64,000 bases of DNA, taken from NCBI GenBank assembly GCA_017506865.1, contig JAFCMP010000061.1:302506-366505 (forward strand). Reading direction: 5' to 3'. The stretch is from Tribonema minus. Lineage: Eukaryota; Sar; Xanthophyceae; Tribonematales; Tribonemataceae. Shown here in pieces: positions 45,201 to 53,400 of this stretch (within the stretch, counting starts at the first letter, position 1; each line of letters begins with the position of its first letter). The translations under genes were made by a program, and so were the position numbers. The notes under the pieces are model-generated. The model was not told where the DNA came from, did no database searches, and worked only from the letters and a program-made list of their open reading frames with translations.

Positions 45201-48200
45201 GGCGCCGGCAGTTACATGCACGCGCAGCAGCAGCAGCAGCAGCACCATCACCAGCAGCAGCTGTCGCGCTCGGCATCGTCTTCGGCGCTGCTCGCGAAAG
45301 ACGATCATCACCCGGGGCAGCCGCACCAGCAGGGGCAGCAGCAGGGGGAGGGGGGCGGGGACAGGGGGGACGCGCAGCAGGGGGCGGAGCGGGTGTACCC
45401 GCAGAGCGCTCGAGGGCCCCCGCCTGACAGGTCGGTGATTTGCAATATTTGAGTATAGCATTGCGTGCATCACTCGTCACTGAGTCATCAGCCATGTTGT
45501 GCAAAGCAGTTACGCCACAAGGAGGGTTCAGTTGGCGAGCGCCATCTCGGGCACTCGGGTGTGAGTTTGGTACACTCATCTTCAATATTTGCGACAGCAG
45601 TACATGCGCGACTCAGCTCATTGGTGATGAACATGGCGTGCACAGCTGTAATGTCACAGCGGGGAAGTCAGCTGCAGCACCCTTAAGCCACCCTCATCGC
45701 GGCAGCGTCTGGAAAGACGCAGTGCTCTCGGGGCCACATGCTTTTTTCTTGAGCGGGGGAGGACTTTGCACTCGCTCTCCTAAAAAGACTCTGGTCCTGC
45801 TCGCGTGCTCCTGAGCGATGCTGGATTTTCAAGATTGCACGAAATACATGTAGTGTGTAAAGTGATTGAAAGTTGACGCATATCGTTGTAGAGTACGGAA
45901 TGACCTGAACCGCACTGTTCTGGTATGTACGGGGGTGATGAGAGCACAGGACACTGTTGTCCCCAAGTGTCTCGACTCGACTAAGGCCATTTTACCTCAT
46001 TCCCGGTTGAAGGTTTGCTTGTGGGTACGGCCATATCATGGTGACAGCACCAGCTCTCGTCCGATCGCTGAAGTTAAGCACCCTTGAGCGGAGCTAGTAC
46101 TACGGTGGGTGACCACGTGGGAAGCCTCCGTGCTGTACTCTTTTTGATGAAAGCGTGGTGCAGCATGCACCTAACATTTTTTTTTCAAAGCATGCATTTC
46201 AGTTCCCCCGTCAACGTTGTTGCTTTCGGCAGTAGGTGCTTGTCACGCAGTTGCGGTTCCAACAATGATCCAAAGGGCTGTGAAGCGTCATCTGCGCTTG
46301 TATTGCTCGCGTGCCCCTACAAAGACTCTGGAGTTTGCTAGCATGCTGTTTAATCCACTCTGCGCTCGTATGGCGAAATCTGTTCTTGTTGAGCGTGGAG
46401 GACTTTGCGAGTGCCCGATAAGACTCTGTGCTTGTGTCGCAACATCTATTTTGGTTGAGCAGGGAGGACTTTCGCGTGCTTTCCGATGAAGACACTCTGG
46501 TGTTGCCTGCATGCCCCTACAAAGACTCTGGACTCTGCCCACGTACCCCTAAACATACTTTATGCTGCTTGTGTGCGGCAAAACGTGGTTTTGGTCGCGC
46601 AGGGAGGACTTTGCGCGTGCGCTGCAGCGCCCCGCCTCCATGCACGACCTCCACCCCCCGGCGCTGGCGCGTCACCACTCGCAGCAGCCGCCGCCGCCGC
46701 AGCAGCAGCAGCGCTCAGCGCATGCGGAGCGTCACCACCTGCCCTCGTCCGTCTCCATGCCGTCGTTCCTTCCGCACGCCGCCGCCCACGCGCTGCCGCC
46801 GGGCGGGCGCGCCGCGCAGCAGCAGCCGCGCGGCTCCGGCGGCAGCGACGGCAGCAGCAGCGCGGAGCCGCGGGTGCGTACTGTTCAAAGAAGGATATAT
46901 ACGCACCATTGTTGAATTTGTTGGGTTACCTGTATGTGTGGCCAGTAAGCTGCAGGCACGTGAAGGTGTCGTGGGCAGGTGTTGCACAGCAGCAGCAGCG
47001 GGCCGCAGCTGCCGCGCGGCTGTAGCGGCAGCGACGGCAGCAGCAACGCGGAGCTGCGGGTGCGTTGTTGAACTTGTGTTGTTGAACTTGTTGGGTCATC
47101 TCTATGCATGGCAGTCAGCTGCAGGCAAATGAAGGTGTTGCGGGCGGGTATAGCACAGCAGCAGCGGTGGCAGCAGCAGCGTGGGGCCGCAGGAGTGTCA
47201 TTGAACTTGTGTTGTTGAACTGGCCTCACCGCTTGCAGCTTCTCAGCGCGTGAGTGTCGTGCCCTAGGCCTCATCATGCAGCCACCGCCAAGCACCTGTT
47301 GCGAAACGTTTTGACGCTGCACATTTTATTCTAGAGTTCAGATCAGGTCAGGATCAGGCTGCTGCGCGTTTTCCCACGTTGACTATCTATAGAGTTAGGC
47401 TGATGTGCATGCGTTCCACGTCGCGTTGCTCAGATGGAGTGGCGACAGCAGCCAGGGGCAGACGGCACCGGGGGGCGGCCCGGGGGGGACGGCATGTACC
47501 ACCACCCCCTTGTGGTGAGTCACTGTTGCACTTCTTGTACTCACATGAAGTGTGCCATTGCGGCGAGAGTACAGGCACAGAACAAGCTTGCAGTACCGCA
47601 GCGTACATGGCAAATGTGTACAGTTGAGCGCGGTTTGCAAGCCGCCGATAGGGGGAGAACGGGGCCTGGGACTCGCAGCGAGTGATCTGCTTGAAAGCGG
47701 TTGGGGTGCAGCATCATGTTTAACCCTAACCCTAGCCCTAGCCCTAAACCCACAGTTGTGGTGCTGTAGAGCATGAAGGTAAGCAGGAACCGATCAGTCA
47801 AGCAGTGGACTGCCGTTTGCAATGATTGCTTTGTTGTGCCCTGGCCTGCATCTGCCTCTTGCATTTGAGTAAGATGTGCATGCACCACAATTATTGTGAA
47901 CGAAAAATGCACCACAGCGCAGCAGCAAGGACAGGTGATACTGGCTGGCACCCATTTCGCTGGCTGCACTTCATTTCTGCCATGCCGTTTCAGCTGGTCA
48001 CAAAACTTCAACTTCCGCTCATGGTGCTGACTGACTCAGCGCGCAGAGCAGTCAATGCGAGGCGCACACATGGATTTAGGACAAGGGTAGCATTAGGGTA
48101 CAAAGGTCAGGGTTGCCTCACCCTAACAGTCGACTGACGCTTTGACGACATTTTTGTGATACCTACCTACCCTGTTGGAAAGCACGCTCTCTGACGTGCG

Positions 48201-49534
48201 CTCTGTGCTCGTGTTAGCCGCATCTGCACTGCTGCCATGGTCAATACTGTGCACTGCTGGCAAGATCGCCGCTGAGTGTAGCTGCCATACTCAATGCTGA
48301 GCGCTGTCGTCGTCATTGCAGGCCATGTCAAGCTTTGGGCCCGCCGCGTCGCGCGCGGGCGCAGACCAGAGAGGCCAGCAGCCACTGGCTGACATGATGT
48401 ACAGGTGGGCGCACAGTTCATGCACAGTCCACTGCACGGTGAAAGTGTACAGTTGTGTACTGGGAGCTCAAGCTGAAGACACATCTGTGTAGAAGCGGGA
48501 AGCTCAAGCAAAAATGTCTGAAGAGAATTTGATCCTTTTTTTTTGTTCATGTTCGCTCAAGGCGCGAAAGTCCCAGAACTTTGTACATACCCGCGTCAGT
48601 CGCAGTGCACGACACGGCTCAACTGGTGACGGAGGATCTCCGATGACTGCCCCTGTGCAGCTCAGGGGACTGCCATCGTGCAGCAGCAAGCACTCTACGG
48701 GAGTGCAGCTCACAGGCACCGCATAGCAGTGCGCGCACAACATATGCAGGGAGCGTCCTGCAATGGCATCGCTATCGCCATAGTATGGGAATTAAGGCAA
48801 CAAGTTGTGTGAACTGCTGCAGTGACTGGCCCGTACATTCGATGCGTATGGCAGAGCTGGCACGAGACACGGCGCGTGTAGAGCACACTGTGCGCTCAAC
48901 ATGTGATGACTCAGCTGCCTGCACCACTCGCAGGTACGTTGAACTGTGCCCGGCATGTGCTGCGCATGGTGTATTTTGTTCCTTCCTGCCTTAGCGCTAT
49001 ACGCGACCACCAACCCCCGCTCGGGATGCGGCACATGTGCTTCCGCGCTTGCGCACCGCTCAGCACAAGCAGCGATGCGGTCGTCCCTATGGTGGGGATG
49101 ATAATCAGCAGCTGCCGAGTGCTTCACATATCAATGAACGCATTACGGTTTCTATGCTCCTCTGGTGAACGCATTGCGGTTTCTATGAACTTCGAAGTAC
49201 GTCCGACTGACCACTCCCCTGCTCCTCTGGGTGCCGCAGGTTTGTCTGACTGACCACTCTCCTGCTCCTCTCAGGAACGCAGTACGGTTTCTATGTACGT
49301 GCGACTGATCGCTCTCTTGCTCCTCTCTCGGTGCCGCAGGTTTGGGCCGCTAGCTTCGCGCCCGGATCAGCCCTCCATGCTGGTGGGCATGCCGCGCAGC
49401 ACCAGCGACAACGCGCTGCCGCGCATCGCGCAGCTCGAGACGGGCCCCTTTGCCGCGCACGCGCGCTACATGGCGCCGCCACCGCAGCAGCAGCAGCACG
49501 CGCAGCAGCAGCAGCAGCAGCACCACCATCACCA

Positions 49535-49567
<33 letters not shown>

Positions 49568-49748
49568 GCAGCGGTTCGAGCAAGAGGCATCGGAGAGAAT
49601 CGCGCACAGCAGTGCGAGCCCTACGCACGGCGCGCGCGCGGGTTCCGCTGCGCCCTCTCGCGCCAGTCCTGTGTTTCAGGACCGGCGCCAGGATGCGGGG
49701 GACAGGGGGGCGGGGGAGGGGGGCGCGGGTGGGGGGGGCACCGCTTGA
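18220..49748 (+). CDS. NCoR/SMRT/POWERDRESS-like SANT-domain corepressor
   Basis: 29 exons, all phases consistent, 2,925 residues: 18220-18372, 19094-19490, 20422-20717, 21604-21835, 22737-22811, 23653-26340, 27383-27489, 28514-28582, 29411-29704, 30166-30472, 31085-31244, 31784-32339, 33167-33373, 34587-34765, 35321-35498, 36227-36292, 37017-37268, 38277-38436, 39935-40005, 40700-40834, 41419-41739, 42158-42287, 42843-43178, 43861-44112, 45118-45430, 46603-46873, 47434-47514, 48322-48404, 49340-49748. Gly- and Arg/Asp-rich N-terminus, then an 896-residue Ala-rich exon. Block RRAISDVVRSDYEQEQ (~1878-1893), a Cys/His cluster (1920-1963), SANT1 (~1973-2024) and SANT2 (~2298-2345), with a Gln/His-rich tail. 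This order matches NCoR-family scaffolds, which bind and activate class I histone deacetylases through SANT1. Exon choice inside ladders (notably 5 and 21) is least certain. Confidence 0.82.
20085..20425 (+). repeat. Diverged copies of corepressor exon-3 start and CAGTCCAC repeats
   Basis: Upstream of exon 3 (20422), GGCCGCCTCGCGCATGAACT at about 20228 followed by GACGAGTGTGCAAACAAGGG is a diverged copy of the exon start GGCCGATTCGCGCGCGAGTT / GACGAGTCCGCATACGG. The interval is also filled with degenerate CAGTCCACTTRCRGTCCACT-type units (about 20030-20390). Confidence 0.6.
21310..21600 (+). repeat. ~137-bp tandem repeat before corepressor exon 4
   Basis: Two units (about 21314-21450 and 21451-21590) both contain AGCTGAAGGCAYKTATGTAT, CCGCAGCACAAMTGC, GCGCAGCGGTC and GCTTGCCATGCCCG. 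The second unit runs directly into the functional acceptor CCCCGTCAG at 21603, so the first unit is a duplicated 3' intron end. Confidence 0.7.
21780..23125 (+). repeat. Exon-edge ladders at corepressor exons 4 and 5
   Basis: The exon-4 end (CACCGGCGCGGCAGCGGCAAC...GAAG|GTGAG) recurs at about 21936-21988 with its donor, and weakly at 22060-22092. The exon-5 end (ATGCCGAGCGCGACGCCGCG...GAAG|GTATGT) recurs at about 22878-22932 with donor and at 22996-23055. Shorter CTCACCARYGAAG|GTAYG pieces lie near 23057 and 23085. Copies differ in which acceptor phase they could use. Confidence 0.75.
22260..22560 (+). repeat. GCA/GCG trinucleotide-rich stretch in corepressor intron 4
   Basis: About 300 bp of nearly uninterrupted GCA, GCG, CAG and GGC triplets with little else. 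All three plus frames stay open (Ala, Gln or Ser/Gly) and the minus frames read Leu or Ala. I treat it as intronic low-complexity expansion, because neighbouring exons splice in phase without it. Confidence 0.6.
23653..26340 (+). other. Giant Ala/Ser/Pro-rich exon 6 of the corepressor
   Basis: This single exon encodes residues 385-1280. Near-homopolymeric Ala tracts alternate with recurring segments: K-P-(A/V)-TPAAAA (about 24180-24330 and 25600-25700), GLAGLFxT (24630 and 24800) and LGWGMGL (25020 and 25250). It ends in an acidic run (EEEEEEALWLDEG). The acceptor is set at 23651-23652 because it restores phase 1 from exon 5; an in-frame TGA upstream excludes extension. A start at the ATG at 23601 as a separate gene is the alternative. 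Confidence 0.6.
30511..30710 (+). repeat. Dispersed intronic repeat, copy 1 (corepressor intron 10)
   Basis: Starts TAGAGCGCTGCTGCTCATTA and includes GAGGTGGATGTCAAGGTGA and GTAACCGTCAAGCGTGCAAA. It matches 58763-58960 in the PNUTS-like gene intron in the same orientation at roughly three-quarters identity by eye, and 43215-43310 inverted. Confidence 0.65.
30765..31670 (+). repeat. Exon-edge ladders on both sides of corepressor exon 11
   Basis: Exon-11 start (CAG|AAGAGCCCGCTGTGCGCAAG) has upstream copies at about 30776 and 30938, both with a CAG acceptor. Its end (CGGAGCGCTGAG...GCTGGCAG|GTGCGG) has downstream copies at about 31335-31382 (donor GGCAG|GTGCGG kept), 31455-31500 and 31620-31668 (donor lost). 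Confidence 0.8.
33310..34140 (+). repeat. Six-step ladder of corepressor exon-13 end
   Basis: The exon end (GTGCGGCTGCGGTGGGAGGC ... CTGCGCCGGCTCAAG|GTACGTATG) recurs at about 33430-33490, 33547-33608, 33657-33720, 33760-33805 and 33868-33925, and is degenerate at 34098-34142. Most keep CTCAAGG(T)-like donor sequence and a following TATGTATG. Spacing is 100-120 bp and divergence rises downstream. Confidence 0.88.
34195..34221 (+). repeat. Interstitial telomere-like (TTAGGG) array
   Basis: Four uninterrupted GGGTTA units inside corepressor intron 13, just after the exon-13 ladder. Shorter CCCTAA/TTAGGG pairs occur at 32648, 39628, 43418 and 47722-47750. Confidence 0.8.
34695..34920 (+). repeat. 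Duplicate of corepressor exon-14 end
   Basis: CGCGCTATCAGCGACG...GAGCTCATGGCCGCTGAGGC...CGCATCAG|GTGAG (true end 34765) is repeated at about 34832-34915 as CGCCCTATCAGCGACTGTCA...CGCATCAG|GCGAGC. The copy's donor has changed from GT to GC. Confidence 0.8.
35150..36000 (+). repeat. Exon-edge ladders on both sides of corepressor exon 15
   Basis: Upstream, GCTGCTGCAG|GATCACCAACGGCAG at about 35165-35193 copies the exon-15 start (35321). Downstream, the exon end GCTGTGCCGCCTGCGTCCTG...CTGTAACTGCCTCAAGGAG|GTGAG has copies at about 35568-35630, 35688-35752, 35826-35877 and 35960-35995. GAGAGTCGCGTTGTTGAGGT filler is repeated between them. Confidence 0.85.
35321..35498 (+). other. Cys/His cluster between SANT-upstream block and SANT1
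   Basis: Exon 15 encodes a C-x13-C-x13-C-x8-C-x3-C-x-C array (C1920, C1934, C1948, C1957, C1961, C1963) with nearby His (GCQHD, CPPHCNC). In animal and plant NCoR-family proteins this position instead holds an M/I-rich, E/R-rich segment leading into SANT1. A zinc-binding role is inference from the Cys/His spacing. Confidence 0.5.
36227..37268 (+). other. SANT1 / deacetylase-activation-domain-like exons 16-17
   Basis: Exon 16 ends NPWTDMEKCIFLDQ and exon 17 continues FLLFPKDFGRIARALANKSV, then RDCVAFYYDSKATIDYKAVL and REHVSRRRGGR. The W-T-x-x-E-K-x-I-F start, PK(D/N)FG-x-IA, KSV-x-DCV-x-(F/Y)YY and the YKA-x(4)-basic tail match the NCoR/SMRT deacetylase activation domain SANT fold. Family knowledge says this domain binds and switches on an HDAC3/Rpd3-type deacetylase with an inositol phosphate; the basic tail residues fit that. 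Confidence 0.85.
36490..37860 (+). repeat. Bidirectional exon-edge ladder around corepressor exon 17
   Basis: The exon-17 start TTCCTGCTCTTCCCCAAGGA (37017) is preceded by copies at about 36496, 36699 and 36859. The exon-17 end, GCGTCGGCGCGACGGTCGTG...CTGCCCTCGCAG|GTGTG (37190-37268), is followed by copies at 37338-37415, 37507-37585, 37695-37770 and a weak one near 37855. The copies thus grow away from the exon on both sides. Confidence 0.88.
38330..38980 (+). repeat. Ladder of corepressor exon-18 end
   Basis: Exon end (GGTCAAGCGCCTCGCTCTGG...GAAGCAAATTGAAGTTGGCA...GAGAGCTCACAG|GTGTG) recurs at about 38545-38650 (donor GTGCGT kept), 38752-38820 and 38910-38972. TTGTCAACAGCCTGRTCCAT filler is copied with it. 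Confidence 0.8.
41719..42287 (+). other. SANT2 domain, exons 21-22
   Basis: Exon 21 ends CAPKWSQ and exon 22 continues AERDAFMEHFTCHGKDWNGL, then SQHIGTKSAAQIKNYYQNYK and NRL. Three helices with conserved W residues and the GTKS-x-AQ-x-KN-(F/Y)Y-x-NYK signature mark the second SANT domain of NCoR-type corepressors, the histone-interaction domain in animals. The exon-21 3' edge has a downstream copy at about 41787-41838. Confidence 0.85.
43215..43310 (-). repeat. Dispersed intronic repeat, copy 2 (inverted)
   Basis: Reading the minus strand gives GGCGAGTGTAACTGCCGTAA followed by CCGTCAAGCGCGCAAAACGG, matching the core of copies at 30511-30710 and 58763-58960. It lies in corepressor intron 23. 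Confidence 0.55.
44030..44835 (+). repeat. Ladder of corepressor exon-24 end
   Basis: The exon end GTGCAGCAGCGGCCGGGCTT ... GGCTACGCCATGTCAA|GTGAGT recurs at about 44185-44235, 44365-44422, 44487-44535, 44665-44710 and 44772-44830. Four of the five copies keep AAGTGAGT or GAGTGAGT donors, and CTCTTGAGTCATGCCACAAA filler is duplicated too. The copy at 44290-44422 repeats a longer part of the exon. Confidence 0.88.
46023..46140 (+). rRNA. 5S ribosomal RNA
   Basis: 118 nt. The 5' and 3' ends pair (GGGTAC with GTACTC, one G-U). Conserved elements appear in order: CCAGCTCTCGTCCGATCGCT, the box A/loop region GAAGTTAAGC, then AGTACTACGGTGGGTGACCA and GTGGGAA, which include the internal Pol III box C. 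It lies in intron 25 of the corepressor gene, on the same strand. Since the promoter is internal, it could be transcribed independently by Pol III. All conserved motifs are intact, so I regard it as a gene rather than a pseudogene. Confidence 0.93.
46141..46145 (+). terminator. Pol III oligo-T terminator of 5S rRNA
   Basis: Five T residues follow the last paired base of the 5S rRNA directly, as expected for RNA polymerase III termination. Confidence 0.8.
46385..47200 (+). repeat. Ladders around corepressor exon 26
   Basis: The exon-26 start (GCAG|GGAGGACTTTGCGCGTGC, 46603) is preceded by copies at about 45757, 46393 and 46458, with AAAGACTCTGG(R) filler repeated in between. The exon end (CGCGGCTCCGGCGGCAGCGA...GAGCCGCGG|GTGCG) is followed by copies at about 47008-47066 and 47155-47200. 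Confidence 0.8.
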
Positions 49749-50427
49749 TGTGCATGTTGGTGTGAATGTTGGGCTGTGGGGCTCATGCGTGCGTGCGTGT
49801 GTGTAAATGAGGCATGTATGGACGTTTGCGTGTTTGGTGCCTTGGTGCTCGGGTGATTGTGCGGCCTGTTTGCCTGCGTGTGAGCTGCAGTCGTCCGCCG
49901 CACTCAGCAAGTCACCTTACTTCAAACCCCCAAATCTCCACATGATGACAGATGCAAATACGCAAATGGTCGCCCAAGCACTGTGCGTATACAAACACGT
50001 TTGTCAATCCACATACTTCGAAGTATGATTTAACAGTGCAGAGTTTCTGATGCCAAGTAGTCTTTTTTGCAGCTGCGATGAGCGGAGTGTGTCTGATGTG
50101 AGCAAGCCAGTAGCATGCTCCACTTTGCCCACTGCCACAAGCAGCAAGCCAACAAGCACACACTAACAGGTGCAACCTGCAGTTGACCTTCTCCGGCTAA
50201 GAGGCGGAAGTGATTGACAATGGCAACGAAAACAATATTTCTTGTGTGATGGCAAGCCTAGCTGCAGGTTTGATTTCTGTGAATTGATCTCTACACAAAA
50301 CCCAACTTAACAGCTTTCTTCGCTTTTCAATCTTAAAAAACTTCACACTGACATCAACTTCACGCTTGAACTATGAAGTTGAAGTTTAATGGATCTGTAG
50401 ATCCACGCTGGGACGCCGGTCGATTGC
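49749..50427. promoter_or_regulatory. Intergenic region, corepressor 3' end to PNUTS-like promoter
   Basis: 679 bp separate the corepressor TGA (49746-49748) from the next ATG (50428), both genes on the plus strand. The first ~100 bp are GT-rich, and the last 200 bp are notably AT-richer (around 50220-50400) with several CTTCAA/TTGAAGT motifs close to the start codon. I see no ORF or RNA gene. Confidence 0.45.
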
Positions 50428-53400
50428 ATGGCGGAAACGGAGTCTGTGCGCAAGCGCAAGCGTGCCCGCAATACGGGGAACATCCCAGAGCTCACCCCGG
50501 ATGAGACAGAGAAAAAGCTCGTGGCAATGCTGGACTCTCAGGTGATGGTTGATTTATCGTGTTTTCACAATACATGTCGTGCAAGGACTGCTACCTACAG
50601 ATTCGTTTATGAAGCCAGGAAGGTTCAACAACAGCGCGTTGAGTGAATTGAAGGGTTGTCCACACAGCATGTCAAGTGCGTTTACGTCTGTTTCACGCTT
50701 TGCTGTTCGGCGCTCATTCCTGCATGATACCGTGATGATGGAATGCCAGCTCAAACCACTTATTTCAGGGAGCTCTGCAAGGATTCCGATTGACATCACA
50801 TCACTTCAGCCCTTTATGTAGAGAATTCAGCTGCGAAGCACAAGGATTTTTTTGCAGGAAATCGAGTATCAGCACTCATGCAGCAGCTGCCGCCATTAGC
50901 CAAGTTAAGAAGCATTGCATGGGTAGTGCTTCTTAGCAAACAAATCTGCCCGGAATCGGTCCCTGAGGCACAAGCAGTTAGCTCCTGCAAAAGCGGCGGC
51001 GACATGTGATGATGGGTGTGATTGTTTTGTGCACATCATAATCTAAGCCTCAGGTGCCAAAGCTCAATGCAGCGACTTGTGACAGGAGTGGTTGTGAACA
51101 ATACGTACATACCTCAACCCCTCAGCGCTCAGCATGAGCCACTTGTGCCGTAGAGCAGAAGAGGTGTTACAGTGCACAACTTCAATTGATGCTTGGAGGC
51201 GGTGTGCAATGCAGCACAAGGACCCAGCACCCAACAGAGCATACGTACCTGCACACATACAAAACAGCCTGTTGTGGCTGACGGAGGGCGAGCAATGCCC
51301 CAACACCACTTGAAGTTACATGTACCATATTGAAGTTGTGACATGTTGGAACTGTGACATGGGTGATTCACCCGTAATCATGCGCGCAGCTCTCAGCGCT
51401 GGCTGACGCCCACCATGGTAGAGGCATGCTACCGCTGATGGTCAAAGTCGCCAGTGCGCGCTGTTCATGTGATTACCATGTTGAAGTTGTATGAACTCTC
51501 ACTGACTCTCATTGCACCGATAATGCGCGCACTTCACTTTGCAGGGCGGCCTGGCGCCCAATATGGTGGAGGCATACCTGCCGCTGATGGTCAAAGCCGC
51601 CAATGTGGAGAAACGCGCGCTGTTCCTGTGTGTGCTGAGAGCTACCACGGAACCGTCATGCCTAGCGCGATTTGTCGAGGCAGGGGGGCTGCAGGTGCTG
51701 CGGCTGTGGATCAAGGTATGTATACTGGACGGTGGGCATACTTACTATGCGCGCGTGGTTTGAAAGTGCTGTTTGCTGCGTATGCATGGTATCGCTTTGT
51801 CAGCCCATGGGAAGTCTGCTCTTTGCTTGGTACACGTCGTGTATATAGCTCTGACAGGACGCTTGGTTCTGCGTCGAGAGTAGGGTCAGGGTTAAGGTTT
51901 AGGATTAGGAGAACAGCCGCACGGCATCTGTATTTGGTGCACGGCTGTAACAAGCGATGCGTTTTGTCTAACCGCGGCAACTTCATTTTAGCATGGGAGG
52001 TCGGATGTCAGCGTGAGCCGGCAGGCGAGTTGTACACGCCCACTTGTACATACATTTCTGCTCGTGAACACTCAAAGTGTGCAGTATGAGCTCTAACCTG
52101 TGTGCATGCATGCTAACCGTAACCCTAAGTGGCATTCCTTGACAGCATGCCTGATCCTGTACAGTAGAAAAGCACCACCAACACTCTGTTGCACTTAGTG
52201 GGGCCCGCTATGGCTAGTTAGGGTTAGGGTTAGCATGAGGATAGATAGGGGTAACGTACCGTATGTTGATGCGCATACTGCATGTACTCTTTGTAATAGC
52301 TATTACGGTAACGTACTTGTCGTTCCATGTCTGTTGTTGCAAACGGTTTCAATAAACTTCAAGAATTATTTGTTGAAGTATGTACTTAACCGCATGTGAG
52401 GTGGTCACGGCAGTCTCATCGTCTTGTACTGGTGCGGGCAGCATTTGCATACTTCAAGTAGCATTTGTTGAAGTACTCCAAGCAGCACTTGTTGAAGTGC
52501 TGGTGCGTGCATGTGAGATGGTAACGGCAGTTTCGTTTTCCTGTGCTACAGGATGCTGCGGACAATGGCCGGATTGAGCTGATGCAGGCGGCATTTACAT
52601 ACTTCAAGAAGTACTTGTTGAAGTACTTGTGTCGCATGCATTTACATACCTTCAAGAAGTGCTTGTTGAAGTACTTGTGTCGCATGTGAGAGGGTCACGG
52701 CAGTGTTCTGATCTTGTGCTGCAGGGTGCTGCGGATAACGGTCGGATTGGCTACTTCAAGAGACTTGTTGAAGTGGGTGCATGCTGTGATGGTAACGGCA
52801 GTGTTGTCATCTTGTGCTGCAGGACGCTGCGGATAATGGCCGGATTGAGCTGGTACTGGCGGCGCTCGAGGCTGTCAAGGACCTGCCTGTGACTGAGGAG
52901 GCAGTGAGAGGCAGTGAGGTGCGCTAACCCTAACCCTGCACCCTTACCCTCACCCTACCCTAACCCTAAGTCTTGCCAACCCGCATGCTCTAGAATGCGA
53001 TAGTACTTTGACTGAGGAGGCAGTGCGGGGCAGTGAGGTGTGCTAACACTACATAACTTTCACTCTACCCTAGCCTGGCCCTAAGCCTTGTCGACTTGCT
53101 TGCTATATAATACTTTGTATCCGATGCTCCAGTGCATGCAAGTACTTTATATTATTTCTCGCTCAGGGCGCGAAAAAGCTCAGCTGAATGGCATCTAACT
53201 TGAAGCTTGCTGTACGCATGCAAGTACTATACATTGCGGAGATCAGCAATGTCATGTAAAACACAGACGCAAGATGTACATAAACGTGGTGTATACACAC
53301 CGTGCCTGCACAAGTACACTGCATCATACGTCATACGACATGTAGATTCCTTACAGCTAGATGCCAATCATCTGGGCTTTTTCGCGCCCTGAGCGAGAAT

